Assembly (NCBI GenBank): GCA_015067605.1
Contig: SVME01000010.1
Span: 1-37,062 of the forward strand
From: Oscillospiraceae bacterium
GTDB lineage: Bacteria; Bacillota; Clostridia; Oscillospirales; Oscillospiraceae
Length of the DNA: 37,062 nucleotides
Direction of reading: 5' to 3'
Under the pieces are notes generated by a model, which saw only the letters and a list, made by a program, of their open reading frames with translations, was not told where the DNA came from and searched no databases. Each line of letters opens with the position of its first letter. Within the stretch, counting starts at the first letter, position 1. A program made the translations under genes and the position numbers. Shown here piece after piece: positions 9,701-19,261 of the stretch.

Positions 9701-10168
9701 GGTGTGAAAATGAAAACCACCCGCAACAATTCCATGATGGCCTATGTGACCGTGGAGGACGACACTGCCGCCATTGAAATGTTGGCATTTTCCAATGTTC
9801 TGAACCAATATGGTGGATATTTGAAGGAAAATAGTCCGGTTGTGATCACCGGCAGGCTATCCCTACGAGATGATAAGGAGCCGCAGATTGTTATCAATCG
9901 GGCACGGCCCGTCACGGATTTTTCCGAAGTGCAGGAGCAGGAAAAACCGGCGGTGCTGTCCGGCAAGCTGTACCTAAAGCTGCCCACCGAGGAAGGGAAG
10001 CTGTTTCCTAAGGTGCGGGCGATTTTGAATATGTTCCCCGGGGAAAATCCGGCGGTGCTTTACTTTGCGGATACCGGCGTCCGTCGGGGCACACGGTGCC
10101 AGCTGGCAGAGCCTATGCTCAGGGAGCTGGAGAGCGTTTTGGGGAAAGAGAACGTGGTGCTGAAATAA
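6725..10168 (+). CDS. dnaE: DNA polymerase III subunit alpha (DnaE type, N-terminal PHP domain)
   Basis: [21 protein letters not shown]...[49 protein letters not shown]...[31 protein letters not shown]. True start is the ATG at 6725 overlapping the whiA stop (ATGA), not 6164. Confidence 0.96.
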   Translation: [1147 protein letters not shown]

Positions 10169-10238
10169 ATGCGCCGGATTTGGGCGAAATATCTTTTCTT
10201 TTGTCGCAAAATGTGATAGGATAAGGAGTAGATGTCGG

Positions 10239-10886
10239 ATGAAAAAAGTACTGGTCATGGAGGATGTAGAATACATCCGTGACTTCATTATCGGTGCCCT
10301 AACACGGGCCGGTTATGAGCCGGTGGAGGAGCCGACTTCGGATTTGGTGGCGGCGGTGCTGGACAGCAAGTTGAAAAATGTCGACAGTTTTGATTTGTGC
10401 CAGACGCTGCGGGATAAAAATGACCAAATCGTGATTTTGATGCTCACCGGACGGAATCAGCATGTTGATCAGATGACTGGACTGATGACCGGTGCCGATG
10501 CGTATCTGGTCAAACCTTTCTCGCCTGCGGCTTTGCTGAATTATCTGGAGGCGCTGATTCATCGGGTGCGGCTGGAGGCTGTCCGGCTGGAGGAGATTTT
10601 GGCTTCCGGCCCCTTTATTCTGGATACCCGCAGCCGGTCGCTTGAAAAGTTCGGGGAGAAGATTCGTCTGACCCAAGGCGAGTACTCCGTGCTGAAGCTG
10701 CTGATGCAGCACCCCGGTCGGGATTTTTCCAAAGAGGAGATTCTGTGCACTGTCTGGGGTGAGGAGGAAGATTTGAAGCAGGTGGACATGAATATCCGCC
10801 GTTTGCGCATCAAGCTGGAGGATGACCCTAATCAGCCGGCCTACATCACCACCGTCTGGGGACATGGCTACAAATGGAGTAGCTGA
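10239..10886 (+). CDS. OmpR/PhoB-family response regulator without adjacent histidine kinase
   Basis: Receiver (VLVMEDVEYIRDF...LMLTGRNQ...GADAYLVKPFSP) plus winged-helix output (LTQGEYSVLKLLMQHPGRDFSKEEILCTVWG...VDMNIRRLRIKLEDDPNQPAYITTVWGHGYKW). Confidence 0.88.
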   Translation: MKKVLVMEDVEYIRDFIIGALTRAGYEPVEEPTSDLVAAVLDSKLKNVDSFDLCQTLRDKNDQIVILMLTGRNQHVDQMTGLMTGADAYLVKPFSPAALLNYLEALIHRVRLEAVRLEEILASGPFILDTRSRSLEKFGEKIRLTQGEYSVLKLLMQHPGRDFSKEEILCTVWGEEEDLKQVDMNIRRLRIKLEDDPNQPAYITTVWGHGYKWSS

Positions 10887-10896
10887 AAGGAATGCT

Positions 10897-11898
10897 ATGA
10901 GTAAGAAAAACAAAGACAATTGCTGCGAAAAATTCAAAACCATGATTGGCGGCCAGGCGCTGATTGAGGGCATCATGATGCGTGGACCTGAGAAGGATGC
11001 CGTCGTGGTGCGAAATAAAGACGGGCTGCAAATTGATGTGAAGCCCAGAAAAATCCACAAGAAAGGCTCCTTTGCCACATGGCCCCTGATTCGTGGCGTG
11101 GTGGGATTTTTCGATTCTCAGGTCACCGGCGTAAAGGCACTGATGAAGTCGGCGGATTTGGCGCCGGAGGAATATCAGGAGGAGCCTTCCAAATTCGATG
11201 CATGGCTGGAAAAGAAGCTGGGCAGCGAGAAGTTCCAAAAAGCGATTATCGGCGTGGCGGTATTTCTGGGTCTGGCTATGTCCATTGGACTGTTTTTCCT
11301 GTTGCCCATGGTGGTTGGTAGCTTCTTTGACCGCTGGATTGACAGTATGGTTGTGCTGAATCTGGTGGAGGGCTTGATTCGTATGCTGATTTTCGGCGGC
11401 TATATGCTGCTGGTTTCCTGCATGAAAGAAATGCGGCGGGTCTTTGCCTACCACGGTGCGGAGCACAAAACTATCCGCTGTTATGAGGCGGGTTTGCCGC
11501 TGACAGTGGAAAATGTCCGGAAAATGAACCGCAAGCATCCCCGCTGCGGTACCAGCTTTTTGCTGGTTGTGATGCTGCTGTCCATATTGGTGTTTTCGGT
11601 AGCATCCACCGGATTGCTGGCACTGATGCCGGCGCTGGAGGCTATGCAGGGCAGCTTCCTGTACCGGCTTATCATGATTGCTTACAAGCTGGCGCTGCTT
11701 CCCTTTGTGGTGGCCATTGCCTATGAAATCAATCGGCTGGTTGGCCGTCACGACAATTGGTTTACCCGTATCCTCACTGCGCCCGGTATGTGGTTCCAGA
11801 ATTTCACCACCTGCGAGCCAGACGACAGTATGATTGAAGTGGGCATTGCCGCTGTGGAGGCGGTGCTGCCGGAGCAGGAGGGATCCGACCGGTGGTAA
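10897..11898 (+). CDS. DUF1385 family membrane protein (YqhQ-like)
   Basis: MIGGQALIEGIMMRGPEKDAVVVRNKDG...RVFAYHGAEHKTIRCYEAGLPLTVENVRKMNRKHPRCGTSFLL typical of DUF1385. Start at ATG 10897. Confidence 0.88.
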   Translation: MSKKNKDNCCEKFKTMIGGQALIEGIMMRGPEKDAVVVRNKDGLQIDVKPRKIHKKGSFATWPLIRGVVGFFDSQVTGVKALMKSADLAPEEYQEEPSKFDAWLEKKLGSEKFQKAIIGVAVFLGLAMSIGLFFLLPMVVGSFFDRWIDSMVVLNLVEGLIRMLIFGGYMLLVSCMKEMRRVFAYHGAEHKTIRCYEAGLPLTVENVRKMNRKHPRCGTSFLLVVMLLSILVFSVASTGLLALMPALEAMQGSFLYRLIMIAYKLALLPFVVAIAYEINRLVGRHDNWFTRILTAPGMWFQNFTTCEPDDSMIEVGIAAVEAVLPEQEGSDRW

Positions 11899-12764
11899 AG
11901 AAGTTTTCGCAGCTTTATTTGGATGCCCGTCGGGCATTTATGGAAATCGAGGATCAGCAAACGGCCAGCCTGCTGGCACGGAATTTGCTGTGCTATGTTT
12001 CCGGCAAGACCAATGAGCAGATTCTGGCGGATCGGGAAAAATACGCCTGCGAGGCGGTTTGCAATCAGATGGATGCGGCCGTTCGGCGGATTATGTCCGG
12101 CGAGCCGCTGGCCTATGTGCTGGGGGAGTGGGAGTTTTACGGGCTGACCCTGTATGTGGACAAGAACGTACTGATTCCCCGGGACGATACCTGCGCCGTC
12201 ACCGCTCTGGCGGTGAAAAAGGGATTGTATCTGGAGCAGGATCCCAGGATTTTGGATCTTTGCACCGGCTCCGGTTGCATCGGTCTGGCCATTGCCAGCC
12301 GTGTCAAGGATGCCAAGGTGACGCTGGCAGATGTGTCCAAGGAGGCACTGGCGGTGGCGAAGAAAAACGTTTCCCGCCATAAGCTCACTGGGCGTGTGTC
12401 CTGCGTGCAGGCGGATGCGCTGACCCCCGCTTCGGCATTTCTGGGTAAGTTTGACATGATTGTGTCCAATCCCCCTTATGTGACCACTGAGGAAATGGCT
12501 CAGCTGCCGGCAAGCGTCAAGGATTACGAGCCCCATTTGGCGCTCCACGGCGGCGATGACGGCTTGCTGTTTTACCGGTCGATTATCAAGAATTATGCCC
12601 CAATTTTGAAGCCCGGTGGATATCTGTGCTTTGAATTTGGTATGGGGCAGGGGGACGATGTGTGCCGCCTGCTGGAGCACAACGGCTTTACGATTATTGA
12701 GCGGGCAAGAGATTATAATGATAGAGAACGGGCGGTACTGGCCCGTCGGAAGGATGAAGTGTAA
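11892..12764 (+). CDS. prmC: Peptide chain release factor N5-glutamine methyltransferase
   Basis: [30 protein letters not shown] start overlapping the DUF1385 stop. Confidence 0.92.
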   Translation: MVKKFSQLYLDARRAFMEIEDQQTASLLARNLLCYVSGKTNEQILADREKYACEAVCNQMDAAVRRIMSGEPLAYVLGEWEFYGLTLYVDKNVLIPRDDTCAVTALAVKKGLYLEQDPRILDLCTGSGCIGLAIASRVKDAKVTLADVSKEALAVAKKNVSRHKLTGRVSCVQADALTPASAFLGKFDMIVSNPPYVTTEEMAQLPASVKDYEPHLALHGGDDGLLFYRSIIKNYAPILKPGGYLCFEFGMGQGDDVCRLLEHNGFTIIERARDYNDRERAVLARRKDEV

Positions 12765-13867
12765 TGGCAACGAAAAAGACAGCCTATGAGGCACCGGCTC
12801 CCGCTGCGGATAAAAAGAAGGCTCTGCAGACGGCGCTGGCGCAAATCGATAAGAATTTTGGCAAGGGCGCTGTGATGCGTCTGGGTGACAAGCCGGCGAT
12901 GAATGTGGAGGCTATCCCCACCGGCTCTCTGGCGCTGGATGCGGCGCTGGGCATTGGCGGTGTTCCCAAGGGACGCATTATTGAGATTTATGGCCCTGAG
13001 TCCTCTGGTAAGACCACGCTGGCACTGCACATTCTGGCAGAGGCTCAGAAGATGGGCGGCGAGGTGGCTTTCGTTGATGCGGAGCACGCTCTGGATCCGG
13101 TGTACGCTGCTGCGCTGGGTGTGAACACCGATGATTTGTTGGTTTCCCAGCCGGACACCGGTGAGCAGGCGCTGGAGATTACCGATGCGCTGGTGCGCTC
13201 CGGTGCGGTGGATGCGGTGGTCGTGGACTCCGTTGCGGCGCTGACCCCCCGTCAGGAAATCGAGGGTGAGATGGGCGATACCTTTGTGGGTCTGCAGGCA
13301 CGGCTAATGTCCCAGGCACTGCGGAAGCTGGCAGGCAACATCGCCAAGACCAACTGTGTGGTGATTTTCATCAACCAGCTGCGTATGAAGATTGGTGTGA
13401 TGTACGGCAATCCCGAGACCACCACCGGCGGCAACGCCCTGAAATTCTACTCCTCCGTCCGTCTGGATGTGCGGCGTGTGGAGTCCATCAAAGAGGGCAG
13501 CAATGTGATCGGTAATAAGACCCGTGTTAAGGTGGTCAAGAATAAAGTGGCACCTCCCTTCCGGGAAGCCCACTTCGATATCTACTACGGTCAGGGTATC
13601 AGCAAGTGGGGTGAGCTGGTGGATTTGGCGGTTCAGCTGGACATCGTCCAGAAGAGCGGCAGCTGGTTCTCCATGGGCGACGAGCGAATTGGTCAGGGAA
13701 AGGACAGCGTGAAAACCTACCTGCAGGCCAATCCGGAAATCGCCGCCAAGGTGGAGGCTGAGGTTCGTGCCAATATGGATAAGCTGATGACCGCGGAGAG
13801 CAAGCCTGCTAAGGCGGCAAAGAGCCCCGTGGCAGTAAGCGCCGACGATTTCAGCGATGAGGATTGA
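12764..13867 (+). CDS. recA: Recombinase RecA
   Basis: [97 protein letters not shown]. Confidence 0.98.
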   Translation: MATKKTAYEAPAPAADKKKALQTALAQIDKNFGKGAVMRLGDKPAMNVEAIPTGSLALDAALGIGGVPKGRIIEIYGPESSGKTTLALHILAEAQKMGGEVAFVDAEHALDPVYAAALGVNTDDLLVSQPDTGEQALEITDALVRSGAVDAVVVDSVAALTPRQEIEGEMGDTFVGLQARLMSQALRKLAGNIAKTNCVVIFINQLRMKIGVMYGNPETTTGGNALKFYSSVRLDVRRVESIKEGSNVIGNKTRVKVVKNKVAPPFREAHFDIYYGQGISKWGELVDLAVQLDIVQKSGSWFSMGDERIGQGKDSVKTYLQANPEIAAKVEAEVRANMDKLMTAESKPAKAAKSPVAVSADDFSDED

Positions 13868-14486
13868 TTCGTTGGCCTCCAGACCGGATCGGGCGGGGCG
13901 GTATACGCTGCGGTTTGAGGATGGCTCCACCATGCGTCTGTACCGACAGACAGTGGAGGATTTTGGCCTATACACCGGCATGGAGCTGGAGGAAGATGAA
14001 CTGGAACGGCTGAGAATAGCCGCCGGAGAAATGTCTGCGAAGATGCGGGCGGTGCGGATCGTTTCCGCATCCAGCGTGTCAAAATCGGATTTGGAGCGCC
14101 GGTTGATTCAGAAGGGCGAGAATCCTGAGCAGGCGGCGAATGCGGTGCAGTGGATGGAAGATTTGAATCTGCTGGACGATTGGCAGACGGCTCAACAGTT
14201 GGTCAGCCGATGCATCGCAAAGGGCTATGGCATTGCCAGAGCCAAACAGGCTCTTTATGAAAAGCGGATTCCCAGAGAATACTGGGAGGAGGCGCTGGAG
14301 GATTATCCAGATCAGACCGATGCCATTGTGAGCTTTCTGCGGAGCAGACTGGGGGATGAACCTGACGACCGGACGGTGAAGCGTGCGGTGGATGCTCTGC
14401 TGCGCCGTGGACATGGCTACGGCCAGATTCGGCAGGCCCTGCGGCTGCTGGAGCAAGAAGAATTCCTGGAGGAACAGTATGGCTAA
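13857..14486 (+). CDS. recX: Regulatory protein RecX
   Basis: Position directly after recA with 11-bp overlap; RecX-like repeats ([61 protein letters not shown]). Confidence 0.88.
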   Translation: MRIDSLASRPDRAGRYTLRFEDGSTMRLYRQTVEDFGLYTGMELEEDELERLRIAAGEMSAKMRAVRIVSASSVSKSDLERRLIQKGENPEQAANAVQWMEDLNLLDDWQTAQQLVSRCIAKGYGIARAKQALYEKRIPREYWEEALEDYPDQTDAIVSFLRSRLGDEPDDRTVKRAVDALLRRGHGYGQIRQALRLLEQEEFLEEQYG

Positions 14487-15813
14487 CATTGGATTTATTT
14501 CCCTTGGCTGTGCCAAAAATCAGGTGGACTGCGAGCGGATGATGTACCGTGTGCAGGAGGCGGGGCATCAGGTCTGCGCCGGCATTGAGGGGTGCGATAT
14601 GGTGGTTATCAACACCTGCGGCTTCATCGATTCGGCGAAGTCTGAGGCAATCGATTACATTTTGATGACCGCCGGCTTGAAGGAGCAGGGGCGTGTGGGG
14701 AAGATTCTGGTCACCGGTTGCCTGTCCCAGCGGTATCAGGCGCAGATCATGCAGGAGCTGCCGGAGGTGGACGGTGTCTTGGGCACCGGAAGCTACGCCG
14801 ATGTGGTGTCTGCCATTGACCGGCTGCTGGCCGATGAGCCTGTGTCCCTGTTCGGCTCCATCGATGCGCCGGAGCTGGAAACCGGACGCATCGTTACCAC
14901 GCCGGAGCATTATGCGTTCATTAAGATTGCGGAGGGCTGCGATAACCGGTGCGCCTACTGTGTGATTCCTTCGCTGCGAGGAAAGTTCCGTAGCCGTCAG
15001 ATGGATGATGTGCTGTACGAAGCACGGCTGCTGGCCAGCAGCGGCGTGAAGGAGCTAATCGTGGTTGCGCAGGATACCAGCCGCTACGGCACGGATTTTC
15101 CGGAGCATCAGCGGCTGCTGCCAGAACTGCTGCGGCAGATGTGTCAAATCGAGGAACTGGAGTGGATTCGGATTCACTATCTGTACCCTGACGAGATTGA
15201 CGATGCTCTAATCGATGTGATTGCTTCGGAACCGAAAATTGTGAAATATCTGGACATTCCCATCCAGCACTGCAATAGCAAGATTCTCAAACTGATGAAT
15301 CGGCGGGGGGATGGGCAGTATCTGCGCCAGCTGTTCGCTAAGCTGCGGCAGCGGATTCCCGGCTTGGTGCTGCGTACCAGTGTGATTACCGGCCTGCCCG
15401 GTGAGGGCGAGGCGGAATTTGAGGAGCTGTGCCTGTTCCTAAAGGAAATGAAGCTGGAGCGGGTGGGTGCATTCCCCTTCTCGCCAGAGGAGGGAACGCC
15501 GGCGGCGGAAATGGAGCATCCGGATTTGGAAACTGCTCAGAGCCGTGCGGCGATGGTGGAAACCATCCAGTCCAGAATTATGGATGAATACAATGAAGCG
15601 ATGATTGGTCAGACTCTGCAGGTGTTGGTGGACGGCTATGACGAGGAGTTCGGTCAGTATTTTGGCCGTACTTATGCTGATTCGCCGGATATCGATGGCC
15701 GTGTGTGGATTGCCAGCGAGGAGGATTTGTCTGAGGGCAGCTTCCTGCGGGTGTGTATCGACGGTCTGGTGGAGGGCGATTTATCCGGCTATGTGGTGGA
15801 GGAGGACGTATGA
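14479..15813 (+). CDS. rimO: Ribosomal protein S12 methylthiotransferase RimO (radical SAM)
   Basis: [64 protein letters not shown]. Start at ATG 14479 after ggaggaac. Confidence 0.94.
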   Translation: MANIGFISLGCAKNQVDCERMMYRVQEAGHQVCAGIEGCDMVVINTCGFIDSAKSEAIDYILMTAGLKEQGRVGKILVTGCLSQRYQAQIMQELPEVDGVLGTGSYADVVSAIDRLLADEPVSLFGSIDAPELETGRIVTTPEHYAFIKIAEGCDNRCAYCVIPSLRGKFRSRQMDDVLYEARLLASSGVKELIVVAQDTSRYGTDFPEHQRLLPELLRQMCQIEELEWIRIHYLYPDEIDDALIDVIASEPKIVKYLDIPIQHCNSKILKLMNRRGDGQYLRQLFAKLRQRIPGLVLRTSVITGLPGEGEAEFEELCLFLKEMKLERVGAFPFSPEEGTPAAEMEHPDLETAQSRAAMVETIQSRIMDEYNEAMIGQTLQVLVDGYDEEFGQYFGRTYADSPDIDGRVWIASEEDLSEGSFLRVCIDGLVEGDLSGYVVEEDV

Positions 15814-16343
15814 CAACTGCAAGTAAAATAACGCTTGTGCGTGTGGCCTTCATCCCTGCGTACATGGTGCTGATGTATCTCAGTGGCGGTCAGGCTAACT
15901 GGTGGATGTGGAGCGGTTTGGCGGTGTTCATCGTTGCCAGCTTGACGGATTTTGTCGATGGCCAAATCGCCCGGAAGTGCAATCAGGTTAGCGATTTCGG
16001 AAAGTTTCTGGATCCGTTGGCGGATAAGCTTTTGACCATTGCGGCAATGGCCATGTTCTGCGAATGGGGAAAATTCCCCGCATGGGCGCTGATGATTGTG
16101 CTGACCCGTGAATTTGCGGTGACTGGTCTGCGGCTGGTGGCTGTTGGCAAGGGCAAGGTGATTGCTGCCGGCTTCAGCGGCAAGGTCAAGACTGCCAGCT
16201 CTATGGTTGCCTTGTGTTTTATGATGGCGTTCCCTCATGTGGTCTGGTTGTGCTGGACGGTTGTGGGCGTTATTGTTGTCACCACGGTCTACTCCGGTGT
16301 GGAATATTTCTGCCAGAACTGGAGATGCCTTTTGGATGAATAA
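15810..16343 (+). CDS. pgsA: CDP-diacylglycerol--glycerol-3-phosphate 3-phosphatidyltransferase
   Basis: CDP-alcohol phosphotransferase motif DGQIARKCNQVSDFGKFLDPLAD (DGxxARx8Gx3Dx3D); ATGA overlap with rimO. Confidence 0.92.
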   Translation: MTTASKITLVRVAFIPAYMVLMYLSGGQANWWMWSGLAVFIVASLTDFVDGQIARKCNQVSDFGKFLDPLADKLLTIAAMAMFCEWGKFPAWALMIVLTREFAVTGLRLVAVGKGKVIAAGFSGKVKTASSMVALCFMMAFPHVVWLCWTVVGVIVVTTVYSGVEYFCQNWRCLLDE

Positions 16344-16344
16344 T

Positions 16345-16374
16345 TTTTGGCGCACCGGATTGGTGCGCCAAAAT
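16345..16374 (+). terminator. Intrinsic terminator after pgsA
   Basis: ttttggcgcacc-ggatt-ggtgcgccaaaa followed by ttctt. Confidence 0.65.
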
Positions 16375-16452
16375 TCTTGTGGCATTGCTGATAGATTTAT
16401 GGTATAATGCGGAGGCGGCGGTGCCGCGAATTTTACATAGGACGAGGATATT

Positions 16453-17604
16453 ATGAACAATAAGGAAATCGGTGAAATCCGGCGCAGAGTTCGTCGGGAC
16501 CGGAGCAATATGACGGCTATCTATGGCTGCTATGTGAACGAAAACAAGGAAATTATTTCGGAATTTCAGGAAAGCACCGGAATTATGCCTGAAAACGAGG
16601 CAGAAAAGTATTTTAACTTGATGCGGCGGAGCCTTTCTGGCACTATCGGCAAGAATCTGATTGACATCACCTTTAAGACTGCACAGGTGGCGGATTCTCC
16701 GGAGCATAAGCTGCTGATGGAGTTGCGTAGCACCAGGCTGAAGGAAGAAAACCTTCGAATGGTATTTTACAAGAAGGTCATCGAAACGGTGTCCCTCCAG
16801 AGTAATTATCTGATTCTGATTGGCTGCGACAGCTACGATGTGCCCTTTAAGAGTAAGGATGATTTCGCTCAGGTGGATGCCTCCAACGAGGTCTACACCT
16901 ATCTGCTGTGCGCCATTTGCCCCGTGAAGCAGACCAAGCCCAATCTGCATTACATCCCCGAATCTAAGGAATTCCGTGACGGCGGAATGCAGAACATCGT
17001 TTCTGCGCCGGAGCTGGGATTCCTGTTTCCGGCCTTTGACAATCGAGCTACCAATATTTACAATGCCCTGTACTACACCCATAGCCCCAAGGAGAGCCAT
17101 GAGGCCTTCGTGGAGGCGGTGTTCAATGCGCCCATTCCAAAGCCTGCCGAGGAGCAGAAGAAGTCCTTCGAGGCGCTGCTTACCACGGCGTTGGATGAGG
17201 ATTGCAATATGGATTTGGTGCAGATGGTTCATGACCAGATTTGTCAGCGCATCGAGCTGCACAAGGAAAGCAAGGTTCCAGAGCCGCTGTTAATCGGAAA
17301 GTCCGATGTGAAAGAGGTGCTGTCCTGCTGCGGTGTTTCCGAGGAGCACATGGCCAAATTCAGCGTGGACTACGATGAGGCTTTCGGCTTTGAGGCGGAC
17401 TTGCATCCGAAAAACATCATCAATGACAAGCGCTTTGAAATCAAGACCCCTGATGTGTCCATCAAGGTGGCACCGGATCGGACGGATTTGATTGAAACAA
17501 GAGTCATCGGCGGCGTGAAGTACATCCTTATTTGCGCTGAGGAGGATGTAGAGGTCAACGGCGTCAGCATCCATATCGGGGAAGAGGAGCCGGCAACCGT
17601 ATAA
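16453..17604 (+). CDS. DUF4317 family protein
   Basis: MNNKEIGEIRRRVRRDRSNMTAIYGCYVNENKEIISEFQESTGIMPENEAEKYFNLMRRSLSG, typical DUF4317 N-terminus. Extended -10 TGGTATAAT at 16400-16408. Confidence 0.8.
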   Translation: MNNKEIGEIRRRVRRDRSNMTAIYGCYVNENKEIISEFQESTGIMPENEAEKYFNLMRRSLSGTIGKNLIDITFKTAQVADSPEHKLLMELRSTRLKEENLRMVFYKKVIETVSLQSNYLILIGCDSYDVPFKSKDDFAQVDASNEVYTYLLCAICPVKQTKPNLHYIPESKEFRDGGMQNIVSAPELGFLFPAFDNRATNIYNALYYTHSPKESHEAFVEAVFNAPIPKPAEEQKKSFEALLTTALDEDCNMDLVQMVHDQICQRIELHKESKVPEPLLIGKSDVKEVLSCCGVSEEHMAKFSVDYDEAFGFEADLHPKNIINDKRFEIKTPDVSIKVAPDRTDLIETRVIGGVKYILICAEEDVEVNGVSIHIGEEEPATV

Positions 17605-17610
17605 AAATGG

Positions 17611-17639
17611 TTGCGTTTCCCTGAAAAATAGCGTATAAT
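17611..17639 (+). promoter_or_regulatory. Promoter for the 17666-18223 membrane protein
   Basis: TTGCGT-17 bp-TATAAT. Confidence 0.65.
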
Positions 17640-17665
17640 GATTGCAACGATTGGAGGCGGTTTCC

Positions 17666-18223
17666 ATGGCACAGTTAAATTTCAAAAGATACAGAATGGA
17701 TCTTGACGGCAAGTCGCTAAATGTGGGGCTTGCGGCGCTGGGTTTGTCATTTTTTCTGCGGGCGCTGTATTATTTTGGCTGCGTTCGGATTGAAAATGTA
17801 GGTTTTATGGAACTGTTGCTGTGGATGATTCTGCCTATGCTGCTGGAGGGGGCGCTGATTGTCCTGCTGCGGGTGTTGCGGCTGGATGCCCCGGGGCTGT
17901 ATGCCATTTTGGCGGCTGCTTTCGGACTGGTACTGATGCTGCAATTGATTGGGTACGGTTCCGTGCTGCGGCTGGTATTGGGGATTCTTACTTACCTTAG
18001 CTGCGGTGTCCTGATTCTGGGCGTGGCTGGTGGATTTCTCAGCAAACAAATTGCAGTGGCGGCGTATCTGGTTACTGCATTGGTTCGATTCTTTTGCTTT
18101 GAAATGGTGCAGTTTGTATTCCAGCTACGGGTCATCGCGTTCGTCAAGGAGATTACCGGCCTGCTGGTGGTCATCGGCCTGATGTATCTTGCCGCCGGCT
18201 TCAAGCGGATGCAAAGTAAATGA
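17666..18223 (+). CDS. Uncharacterised multi-pass membrane protein
   Basis: MAQLNFKRYRMDLDGKSLNVGLAALGLSFFLRALYYFG...; about five to six hydrophobic segments; SD ggagg upstream of ATG 17666. Confidence 0.65.
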   Translation: MAQLNFKRYRMDLDGKSLNVGLAALGLSFFLRALYYFGCVRIENVGFMELLLWMILPMLLEGALIVLLRVLRLDAPGLYAILAAAFGLVLMLQLIGYGSVLRLVLGILTYLSCGVLILGVAGGFLSKQIAVAAYLVTALVRFFCFEMVQFVFQLRVIAFVKEITGLLVVIGLMYLAAGFKRMQSK

Positions 18224-18230
18224 TGAAAAT

Positions 18231-18257
18231 CTCCCCGTGGGGCTTGCCCACGGGGAG
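18231..18257. terminator. Bidirectional terminator hairpin between convergent genes
   Basis: ctccccgtggg-gcttg-cccacggggag, A-rich on the left and T-rich on the right. Confidence 0.75.
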
Positions 18258-18262
18258 GTCGT

Positions 18263-18862
18263 TTATTTTGAGGCGCTGACAATTAGCTCAACGCATTTTT
18301 CGATGCTCAGCGCACCGCTGTCTAAGCACAAAGCATAGTTCTGGGGAGCGCCCCAGGTGCGGCCGGTGTAATGCTGGTAGTTAATCCTGCGGCGCTTGTC
18401 TTTTTCGTTCAGGCGGGCTTCCGGTTTCTTTTCAGATTCGCCGTAGAGCCGGACAATTCGCTCCGCACGTTGCTCGATGGGGGCGTGAATATAGACGTTC
18501 AGTACGTCTGTTCGATCCTTGAGGATGTAGTCCGCATTGCGTCCTACAATCACGCAGGGTCCTTTCTCGGCCAGTTGCTGGATGACGCTGCACTGGATGC
18601 TCCACAGAATATCCGCGGTGGACATACCGTTGAAGGCACCGGGGACGGCCTGCTGGGAAAAGGCATAGGCGAAGCGGTTGGCGGAAGGGGAGTGCTCGGC
18701 ATTCTCTGCCACAAAATCCGGTGCGAAGCCGGATTCCAGCGCCACCTGCTCCACCAGCTCCTTGTCATAAAAGGGGATTCCCAGCGCTTCAGCGACCTGA
18801 CGCCCGATGGTGCGGCCGCCGCTACCAAATTCACGGCTGATGGTGATAATCTTTGTTGCCAT
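18263..18862 (-). CDS. Cytidylate kinase-like family protein
   Basis: MATKIITISREFGSGGRTIGRQVAEALGIPFYDKELVEQVALESG, GPCVIVGRNADYIL; P-loop variant typical of cytidylate kinase-like proteins. Confidence 0.85.
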   Translation of the reverse strand: MATKIITISREFGSGGRTIGRQVAEALGIPFYDKELVEQVALESGFAPDFVAENAEHSPSANRFAYAFSQQAVPGAFNGMSTADILWSIQCSVIQQLAEKGPCVIVGRNADYILKDRTDVLNVYIHAPIEQRAERIVRLYGESEKKPEARLNEKDKRRRINYQHYTGRTWGAPQNYALCLDSGALSIEKCVELIVSASK

Positions 18863-18903
18863 AAGGATACCTCCCGGTGAATAATTGGGGTGGTGCTAGT
18901 ATT

Positions 18904-18932
18904 ATTGTACCGGCTGGAAGGGGAAATGTCAA
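18904..18932 (-). promoter_or_regulatory. Promoter for the cytidylate kinase-like gene
   Basis: Reverse strand TTGACA-17 bp-TACAAT. Confidence 0.7.
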
Positions 18933-18959
18933 ACAAAATCGAAAGCCCTTTGGTGATGA

Positions 18960-19201
18960 AAATTATCGTTTATGGTACCAACGAACCGAACAGCCATGTC
19001 ATTGCGAGGAGGCCGAATAGGCCGACGTGGCAATCTCCCGGTACAGCGTTTATCGTCTATCACCCCCACAGGAATGAAAACACCGTCAAAACGTCGTTCT
19101 CATTCCTCGACGTCTATTTTTGACGAAACCTTCCAGCAGGAGATTGCCACGGGCTTCGCCCTCGCAATGACAGCGTAGTTGGAACGCTAAACGATAATTT
19201 A
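18960..19201. repeat. Element C of the TAAATTATCGTTTAGCG-bounded repeat family
   Basis: Left aaattatcgtttatgg, right cgctaaacgataattta (19185-19201). Interior gtcattgcgagg...cgtggcaatctcc and, inverted, ggagattgccacg...cctcgcaatgac. Confidence 0.85.
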
Positions 19202-19225
19202 TGATTCTCTAAATAAACGAAGAAA

Positions 19226-19249
19226 GCCAAAGCGCCGGAGCGCTTTGGC
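19226..19249. terminator. Hairpin downstream of the zinc-ribbon protein gene
   Basis: gccaaagcgc-cgga-gcgctttggc; only a weak T tract on the minus strand. Confidence 0.45.
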
Positions 19250-19261
19250 CTTCGTGGTATG

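Noticed and set aside
13857-13867. recA/recX 11-bp overlap as an unusual arrangement
   Set aside because: Overlapping or adjacent recA-recX is common in bacteria; ordinary translational coupling.
18890-19178. 60-80 aa ORFs in element C (and 26622..26825 in element E, 5500..5700 in B)
   Set aside because: They run through the palindromic repeat elements. The similar translations (SLRGGR...QSPG...TFQQEIATGFALAMTA) reflect repeat homology, with no credible SD.
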